Shown here: in pieces, positions 1 to 5,034 of the stretch
Position numbering within the stretch: the stretch's first letter is position 1
Layout of the letters: the number at the start of each line of letters is the position of its first letter
Assembly (NCBI GenBank): GCA_030149025.1
Contig: JASBSH010000235.1
Location: 1 to 5,034 of the forward strand
Length of the DNA: 5,034 nt
Direction: 5' to 3'
DNA from: Actinomycetales bacterium
GTDB taxonomy: Bacteria; Actinomycetota; Actinomycetes; Actinomycetales; BWSM-131
The notes under the pieces: generated by a model
What the model saw: the letters and a program-made list of their open reading frames with translations, nothing else
Database searches by the model: none
Told to the model about the DNA's origin: nothing
Made by a program: the position numbers and the translations under genes

Positions 1-2366
1 GAGGATCCCTCCAGGTGATGCAGACGGCGCAGGAGGAGATGCGGTCCCTCGGCGACTCGTACGTCTCCACCGAGCACCTCCTGCTGGCCCTGGCTGCGGA
101 CGGCGGCGCCACCGGAGACGCCCTGCGTCACCTCGGCGCCAACCGGCAGGCGCTCCTCGAGGCCCTGCCCACCATCCGCGGGGCGGCCAAGGTCGACAGC
201 GCGGACCCCGAGGGCACCTACCAGGCGCTGGAGAAGTACGGCGTCGACCTCACCGAGGCGGCACGCGAGGGCAAGCTCGACCCGGTCATCGGGCGTGACT
301 CGGAGATCCGCCGCGTCGTGCAGGTGCTGTCCCGACGCACCAAGAACAACCCCGTGCTCATCGGCGAACCCGGCGTCGGCAAGACCGCCGTCGTCGAGGG
401 GCTCGCCCAACGCATCGTCGCCGGCGACGTGCCGGAGTCACTGCGCGGCAAGCGACTCGTCGCACTCGATCTCGGCGCCATGGTGGCCGGCGCGAAGTAC
501 CGCGGTGAGTTCGAGGAGCGGCTGAAGGCCGTTTTGGAGGAGATCAAGGACTCCGGCGGCCAGGTCATCACCTTCATCGACGAGCTCCACACCGTCGTCG
601 GCGCCGGCGCGACCGGCGAAGGCGCCATGGACGCCGGCAACATGCTCAAGCCGATGCTCGCCCGCGGCGAGCTCCGCATGGTCGGCGCCACGACCCTGGA
701 CGAGTACCGCGAGCACATCGAGAAGGACCCGGCGCTGGAGCGCCGCTTCCAGCAGGTGTACGTGGGCGAGCCCAGTGTCGAGGACACCATCGCGATCCTG
801 CGTGGCCTGAAGGAGCGGTACGAGGCGCACCACAAGGTGGCCATCTCCGACGCCGCGCTCGTCGCCGCAGCCAGCCTGTCCGACCGGTACATCACCGGAC
901 GGCAGCTGCCGGACAAGGCGATCGACCTCGTGGACGAGGCCGCCTCACGGCTGCGGATGGAGATCGACTCCAGCCCGGTCGAGATCGACGAGCTCCGCCG
1001 CGCCGTCGACCGGATGAAGATGGAAGAGCTCGCCCTCGAGAAGGAGGAGGACGAGCCCAGCCGCCAGCGGCTTGAGAAGCTGCGCGAGGACCTCGCGGAC
1101 GCCAGCGAGAAGCTCGCCGGTCTGAACGCCCGGTGGGAGCAGGAGAAGGCCGGCCTGAACCGGGTCGGTGAGCTCAAGCAGGAGCTGGACGACGCCCGCA
1201 GCCAGGCCGAACGGCTGCAGCGCGAGGGCGACCTGGGTGCCGCCAGCGAGCTGCTCTACGGCCGCATCCCGGCGATCGAGCGCGAGCTCCAGGAGGCGCA
1301 GGATGCCGAGCGCGCCGTCGACGAGACCGCCCCGATGGTGTCCGACGAGGTCGGCGCGAACGACGTCGCCGACGTCGTCTCTGCCTGGACCGGCATCCAC
1401 GCGGGCCGCCTCCTTGAGGGCGAGACCCAGAAGCTGCTCCACATGGAGGAGATCATCGGCCGTCGCCTCATCGGGCAGCAGGAAGCCGTACGGGCCGTCA
1501 GTGACGCCGTCCGCCGCGCTCGCGCCGGCATCAGCAACCCCGACCGGCCGACCGGTTCGTTAATGTTCCTCGGCCCCACGGGCGTCGGTAAGACGGAGCT
1601 GGCGAAGGCGCTCGCCGACTTCCTGTTCGACGACGAGCGGGCGATGGTGCGCATCGACATGTCGGAGTACAGCGAGAAGCACTCGGTGTCGCGGCTCGTG
1701 GGCGCCCCGCCCGGTTACGTCGGCTACGAGGAGGGCGGCCAGTTGACCGAGGCCGTGCGCCGGCGTCCGTACTCGGTGGTGCTGCTCGACGAGGTGGAGA
1801 AGGCGCACCCAGATGTCTTCGACATCATGCTGCAGGTGCTCGACGACGGTCGGCTCACCGACGGGCAGGGCCGGACGGTCGACTTCCGGAACACGATCCT
1901 AATCCTCACGTCCAACCTGGGTAGCCAGTTCCTGATGGACCCAGCGCTGGACCAGGCCGCGAAGAAGGAGGCGGTGCTGGCCGCCGTCCGGGCGGCGTTC
2001 AAGCCGGAGTTCCTGAACCGGCTTGACGACATCGTGGTGTTCGACCCGCTGGGCACCGCCGAGCTGAGCCGCATCGTCGGGATACAGGTCGACCGGCTCG
2101 CCGATCGGCTCGCGGAGCGCCGGCTCAAGCTGGACGTCACCGAGGCTGCCCGCGACTGGCTCGCGCTGGAGGGGTACGACCCCGCGTACGGGGCGCGTCC
2201 GTTGCGCCGGCTCGTGCAGCGGGAGATCGGCGACCGGCTCGCCCGGGCGCTGCTCGCCGGACAGATCCGGGACGGCGACACGGTGGTTGTCGACGTCGAC
2301 CCCGGTACCGCGGGGCTCACCGTGAAGGCGGCACGCGACGTCCCGCAGGAGCCGGCGCACGCCTGA
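1..2366 (+). CDS. clpB: ATP-dependent protein disaggregase ClpB (AAA+ Hsp100 chaperone), 5'-truncated by the window edge
   Basis: ClpB threads aggregated proteins through a hexameric cytosolic ring, working with the DnaK system. The frame is already open at base 3, so the GTG at 15 and ATG at 18 are internal codons; about 80 residues of the usual roughly 860 are missing. Counting the codon at 15 as residue 1, the visible parts are: the second Clp N-terminal repeat (1-58); AAA+ domain 1 with Walker A GEPGVGKT (117-124), pore-loop Tyr162, Walker B FIDE (Asp189) and arginine fingers Arg243/244; a charged coiled-coil middle domain (about 318-440); and AAA+ domain 2 with Walker A GPTGVGKT (520-527), pore-loop Tyr568, Walker B LLDE (Asp592), sensor-1 TSN, arginine finger Arg669 and the sensor-2 motif GARPLRR. 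The full-length middle domain separates it from ClpA and ClpC. All ATPase residues are present. Oddities are WTGIH in place of WTGIP (His462) and a TTA codon at 1560. TGA stop at 2364-2366. The promoter lies outside the window. Confidence 0.97.
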   Translation, partial: GSLQVMQTAQEEMRSLGDSYVSTEHLLLALAADGGATGDALRHLGANRQALLEALPTIRGAAKVDSADPEGTYQALEKYGVDLTEAAREGKLDPVIGRDSEIRRVVQVLSRRTKNNPVLIGEPGVGKTAVVEGLAQRIVAGDVPESLRGKRLVALDLGAMVAGAKYRGEFEERLKAVLEEIKDSGGQVITFIDELHTVVGAGATGEGAMDAGNMLKPMLARGELRMVGATTLDEYREHIEKDPALERRFQQVYVGEPSVEDTIAILRGLKERYEAHHKVAISDAALVAAASLSDRYITGRQLPDKAIDLVDEAASRLRMEIDSSPVEIDELRRAVDRMKMEELALEKEEDEPSRQRLEKLREDLADASEKLAGLNARWEQEKAGLNRVGELKQELDDARSQAERLQREGDLGAASELLYGRIPAIERELQEAQDAERAVDETAPMVSDEVGANDVADVVSAWTGIHAGRLLEGETQKLLHMEEIIGRRLIGQQEAVRAVSDAVRRARAGISNPDRPTGSLMFLGPTGVGKTELAKALADFLFDDERAMVRIDMSEYSEKHSVSRLVGAPPGYVGYEEGGQLTEAVRRRPYSVVLLDEVEKAHPDVFDIMLQVLDDGRLTDGQGRTVDFRNTILILTSNLGSQFLMDPALDQAAKKEAVLAAVRAAFKPEFLNRLDDIVVFDPLGTAELSRIVGIQVDRLADRLAERRLKLDVTEAARDWLALEGYDPAYGARPLRRLVQREIGDRLARALLAGQIRDGDTVVVDVDPGTAGLTVKAARDVPQEPAHA

Positions 2367-2379
2367 GTACACGCCTCAG
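2363..2379. repeat. Short inverted repeat CTGAG-N7-CTCAG across the clpB stop codon
   Basis: CTGAG (2363-2367) and its exact reverse complement CTCAG (2375-2379) are separated by seven bases. The left arm contains the clpB stop codon. An overlapping hairpin is also possible: CACGCC (2370-2375) against GGTGTG (2382-2387), six pairs including one G-T, with a six-base loop. Neither is followed by a T tract, so a classical intrinsic terminator is not supported. Five-base arms can arise by chance. The right arm and core recall the HspR operator (HAIR, CTTGAGT-N7-ACTCAAG), but the gap between TGAG and CTCA is seven bases here and nine in HAIR, so it does not match. A function as a weak terminator or operator is unproven. 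Confidence 0.25.
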
Positions 2380-2429
2380 TGGGTGTGCGGTAGGTGCCGA
2401 ATCACGGTCCCGTACCGGATGATGTGGCA

Positions 2430-5034
2430 ATGACCGCTGGGGACGCCGTGAGAGGTCGGCGCGAGGGCGTCGACCTCTCACGCGTCCTCGAGGCGCAGCG
2501 GAGCCTGCTCCGGGCGCCGGACTCCGAGCTGTTGGGCGAGCTCGCCAAGCAGGTCATGGCTCTCTTGGGTGCCGACTCGGCGGTCGTCAGCACGACGCAT
2601 GACCACGGATTCACGGTGCGGGCGGTCGCCGGCCAGCACTGCTCGGGGGCCGATCCGGGGGACCAGATCCCATGGGGCCGAACGCTTTCGGCGCTCGCCG
2701 TGCGGACCGGGGAGGGGCAGCTGAGCCTCGACCTGGGCAACGACGAACGGGTGGATCCCCCGACGTGCCAGGACCACCGGCACGCATCCTCGATCAGCGC
2801 CCCGCTGCTCGACCGGGGCGTGGTGGTCGGCGCGGTGTCGGTGTTCACCAGGCGACCCAGGGCGTTCGCGGACCACCACCTGCCTCTCGTCTCCCTGTGC
2901 GCGGAGGTCGCCGGCACCCGCCTGGCCATGGCGCTTTCCGAGGCTCACGGTGAGCAGCTGCGCGAGCACCTCACGCTCACCGAGCAGCGACTGGCGCTGG
3001 CGCAGCAGGTCACCGGGCTGGCCTGGTGGGAGTACGACGCGCGGACCGACCGACACCTGTGGTCACCGGAAGTGTTCGAGCTGCTCGGTGAGGAGCCGGG
3101 GAGCTTCCCTCCCACCGTGAAGGACTACGCGCGGTTCATCAATCCGGACGACCGTCAGCCGGGCATCCTTTTCAATGAGTCGGGCGAGCCCATGTGGGAG
3201 AACCGGTCCGGCGTCGTCGTCAGGGTCCCTCGCAGGGACGGTGACGTCCGTTCGGTGCAGGCGTGGACCGACGTCCAGCGCAATCCCGACGGCACTGTCG
3301 AGCGGGTCTTCGGCACCCTCCTGGACGTCACAGATCGCGAGCGCGCGGCGCAGGCCGTCGCGGCCAGCGAGCAGCGCTTCCGCGTCGCGTTCGACCACGC
3401 GCCGACGGGAATGGTCCTTACCTCGATGAATCCCGCCACCGAGGGAAGAGTGCTGCGCGCCAACGCCGCCGTGCTCGGCCTGCTCGGCGTGGATGCCGAT
3501 GAGGTGGTGGGCCACGACGTCTCGAAGTGGCTGCACCCGCACGACCTGGAGGCGAGCCGCGGCCACCGAGCGGCGCTCCTTCAGGCGAGGAGCGGTGCCC
3601 GCCCGATCGACATCCGCCCCGTGGAGCGACGGCTGGTCCTGAAGGACGGCAGTGTCCGGCAGGTCTGGCTGACCAGCGCGGTCTTCGAGGACGCCTCGCC
3701 CGAGTCGCCGTACGTGCTCACGCACGTCCTGGACATGACGGAGTCGCTCGTGCAACAGGCCGAGCTGGAGCGTCTCGCGATGACCGACACGCTGACGGGG
3801 CTGGCCAACCGCAGCCTCCTCGAGCGCGAGGTCGACAGGGCGATGGAGGGGCTGCGAGCCGGGCGGTCGGACGGTGGGGTGGCTTTGCTGCTGCTCGACC
3901 TGGACCGGTTCAAGCTCGTCAACGACACCCTCGGGCACGGGGCCGGTGACTCGATGCTGATGGAGGTCGCCACCCGCCTGCGGTCCGTGATCGGGCAACC
4001 CGCGACAGTGGGACGTCTCGGCGGCGACGAGTTCGTCGTCCTCCTGTCCGATGTGGCGGACGAGGAGGCGGCAGCCGACGTCGCGCGGCGCGTCGTCGAC
4101 GTCCTGCGTGAACCGATCGCGCTGCCCTCGGGCCGGCGCCTCGTCTCCAGCTGCAGTGTCGGCGTCACATTCGCAGCGACCGGTGCCCACACCGCGGAGG
4201 ATCTGCTGCGAGAGGCGGATCTTGCCCTGTACCAGGCCAAGGACGCGGGCCGTGACCAGCTCGCCGTTTTCGACGAGGCGCTACGGGCCCGTGTCGTCGG
4301 TCGCGTGGAGAGCGAGAGCCGGTTGCGTCGCGCCCTGGAGTCGGGGGGACTGCGGTTGGTCCTGCAACCGGTGGTGGACCTCACGGCCGGCGGTGACGGA
4401 CGGATCACCGCGCACGAGGCGCTGCTCCGCCTCCAGGACCCGGTGCTCGGGGTGCTTCAGCCGCAGGACTTCGTGGAAGTGGCGTCCGAGACCGGCCTGA
4501 TCGTGGACGTCGACATGTGGATGCTGCACGAGGTGGCCGGGTTGCTCGCCGAGGACGGAGTGCCGCCGGACACGCAGGTCAGCGTGAACATCTCCGCGCG
4601 AACCCTGGAGCTGCCGGCCTTCGCCAAACAGCTCGAGGAGCTGCTCGCCAAGCACGACGCCTGTCCAGGGCGGGTCGCCCTCGAGATCACCGAAAGCGTT
4701 CTTCTGGAAGCTGGCCCAGCGGTGGAGCAGACCGTGCGCGACCTGCGCGCACTGGGAATCCATGTCGGCCTCGACGACTTCGGGACCGGGTACTCAGCCC
4801 TGGCCCATCTGCAGCGCTTCGACCTGGATTTCCTCAAGATCGACCGCTCGTTCGTAGCCGACCTTGCCGAGGGGTCGAGGGGGCTGGCCATGGTGCGGGC
4901 GATCGCCAACCTGGCGCACTCCCTGGGCCTCACCGTTGTGGCAGAAGGGGTCGAGACGCCCGAGCAGGCGGACGTGCTGCGCTCCCTCGGTTGCGACCGC
5001 GGGCAGGGTTGGCTGTTCGGTCGACCCAAGACCC
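2430..5034 (+). CDS. Cyclic-di-GMP turnover protein with GAF-PAS-PAS-GGDEF-EAL domains, 3'-truncated by the window edge
   Basis: This is a predicted cytosolic c-di-GMP diguanylate cyclase/phosphodiesterase; there is no signal peptide or membrane segment. The frame shows 868 codons without a stop. Domains in order: GAF (about 15-170); a short coiled coil (171-193); PAS 1 (about 190-303, with WWEYD and a PAC-like end GTLLDVTDRERA); PAS 2 (about 313-438, ending VLDMTES); a linker helix; GGDEF (about 447-605); EAL (about 622 to the window end). The cyclase domain has DTLTGLANR, the metal-site DLDRFKLVND, and an intact GGDEF at 531-535. The phosphodiesterase domain keeps Glu663 of EAL, Asn720, EITE (752-755), DDFGTG (782-787), Lys803, Glu839 and Gln859, so both halves look catalytically competent. 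The inhibitory RxxD site is replaced by GQPA (522-525). ATG 2430 is chosen because the GAF follows at once; Shine-Dalgarno support is weak (GGA at 2417). GTG at 2394, 2424 or 2448 are alternatives, and an in-frame TAG at 2391 limits extension. The sensed signal is unknown. The mycobacterial GAF-GGDEF-EAL enzymes such as DcpA are the nearest described architecture I know. Perhaps 10-40 residues are missing at the C terminus. Confidence 0.93.
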   Translation, partial: MTAGDAVRGRREGVDLSRVLEAQRSLLRAPDSELLGELAKQVMALLGADSAVVSTTHDHGFTVRAVAGQHCSGADPGDQIPWGRTLSALAVRTGEGQLSLDLGNDERVDPPTCQDHRHASSISAPLLDRGVVVGAVSVFTRRPRAFADHHLPLVSLCAEVAGTRLAMALSEAHGEQLREHLTLTEQRLALAQQVTGLAWWEYDARTDRHLWSPEVFELLGEEPGSFPPTVKDYARFINPDDRQPGILFNESGEPMWENRSGVVVRVPRRDGDVRSVQAWTDVQRNPDGTVERVFGTLLDVTDRERAAQAVAASEQRFRVAFDHAPTGMVLTSMNPATEGRVLRANAAVLGLLGVDADEVVGHDVSKWLHPHDLEASRGHRAALLQARSGARPIDIRPVERRLVLKDGSVRQVWLTSAVFEDASPESPYVLTHVLDMTESLVQQAELERLAMTDTLTGLANRSLLEREVDRAMEGLRAGRSDGGVALLLLDLDRFKLVNDTLGHGAGDSMLMEVATRLRSVIGQPATVGRLGGDEFVVLLSDVADEEAAADVARRVVDVLREPIALPSGRRLVSSCSVGVTFAATGAHTAEDLLREADLALYQAKDAGRDQLAVFDEALRARVVGRVESESRLRRALESGGLRLVLQPVVDLTAGGDGRITAHEALLRLQDPVLGVLQPQDFVEVASETGLIVDVDMWMLHEVAGLLAEDGVPPDTQVSVNISARTLELPAFAKQLEELLAKHDACPGRVALEITESVLLEAGPAVEQTVRDLRALGIHVGLDDFGTGYSALAHLQRFDLDFLKIDRSFVADLAEGSRGLAMVRAIANLAHSLGLTVVAEGVETPEQADVLRSLGCDRGQGWLFGRPKT

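Noticed and set aside
3..8. GGATCC at the left edge as a cloning junction
   Set aside because: The same hexamer occurs at 2754-2759 inside the second gene, and the reading frame through base 3 continues plausible ClpB sequence. There is no sign of vector.
15..20. GTG/ATG near the left edge as the true start of clpB
   Set aside because: The frame is open upstream to the window edge, and the Clp N-terminal domain would be cut in half. These codons align with internal residues of the N domain.
218..1177. A 319-codon open frame on the minus strand inside clpB
   Set aside because: The product is a Ser/Arg-rich low-complexity string opposite well-conserved ClpB sequence. It is a codon-bias shadow, as are the other minus-strand frames across 438-2372 and 2402-5029.
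1020..1340. Insertion or foreign segment in the middle of clpB because of its charged, Glu/Arg-rich composition
   Set aside because: Length, position and heptad-like charge pattern match the normal ClpB coiled-coil middle domain.
2363..2379. HspR operator (HAIR) downstream of clpB
   Set aside because: The core half-sites TGAG and CTCA are seven bases apart, against nine in HAIR, the outer bases differ, and the site overlaps the clpB stop codon.
3527..3949. Open frames in other + phases, here and at 295-525, 1168-1563, 2672-2953, 3175-3502 and 4051-4500
   Set aside because: All lie inside the two real genes, and their products are Arg/Ala/Pro/Ser-rich strings without domain motifs.
3063..4190. 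A 375-codon open frame on the minus strand opposite the c-di-GMP gene
   Set aside because: The + strand frame here encodes clear PAS and GGDEF domains with intact motifs. The minus product is rich in Arg, Gln, His and Val without recognisable motifs, as expected of the complement of a high-GC gene.

Overview
The window is high-GC DNA (about 70% G+C by eye) with strong G/C bias at third codon positions. It reads as an ordinary chromosomal segment of an actinomycete. The ClpB sequence closely resembles actinobacterial ClpB proteins as I remember them (Nocardioides-like high-GC actinomycetes), but I cannot fix the genus without a search.

There are two genes, both on the + strand and both cut by the window edges. 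Positions 1-2366 hold the 3' nine-tenths of clpB, the hexameric AAA+ disaggregase of the heat-shock response. Only the first part of its N-terminal domain is missing. After a 63-base gap (2367-2429), a long reading frame opens at about 2430 and stays open to base 5034. It encodes a multidomain cyclic-di-GMP enzyme with the order GAF - PAS - PAS - GGDEF - EAL. No stop codon is reached, so the gene ends just beyond the window. The long reading frames on the opposite strand, and those in the other + frames, are shadows produced by high-GC codon bias.

The two genes have no known direct functional link. ClpB works with DnaK/DnaJ/GrpE to rescue aggregated protein. The second protein probably senses a small ligand or redox/energy state through GAF and PAS and adjusts c-di-GMP by synthesis (GGDEF), hydrolysis (EAL), or both. 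Same strand and a short gap allow read-through transcription, but no clear terminator or promoter is visible between them.

I found no tRNA, rRNA, CRISPR, insertion sequence, attachment site or phage gene, and no convincing undescribed system. The points worth a second look are small: an apparently missing allosteric I-site in the GGDEF domain, two unusual substitutions in otherwise conserved ClpB motifs (one creating a rare TTA leucine codon), and a short inverted repeat across the clpB stop codon.
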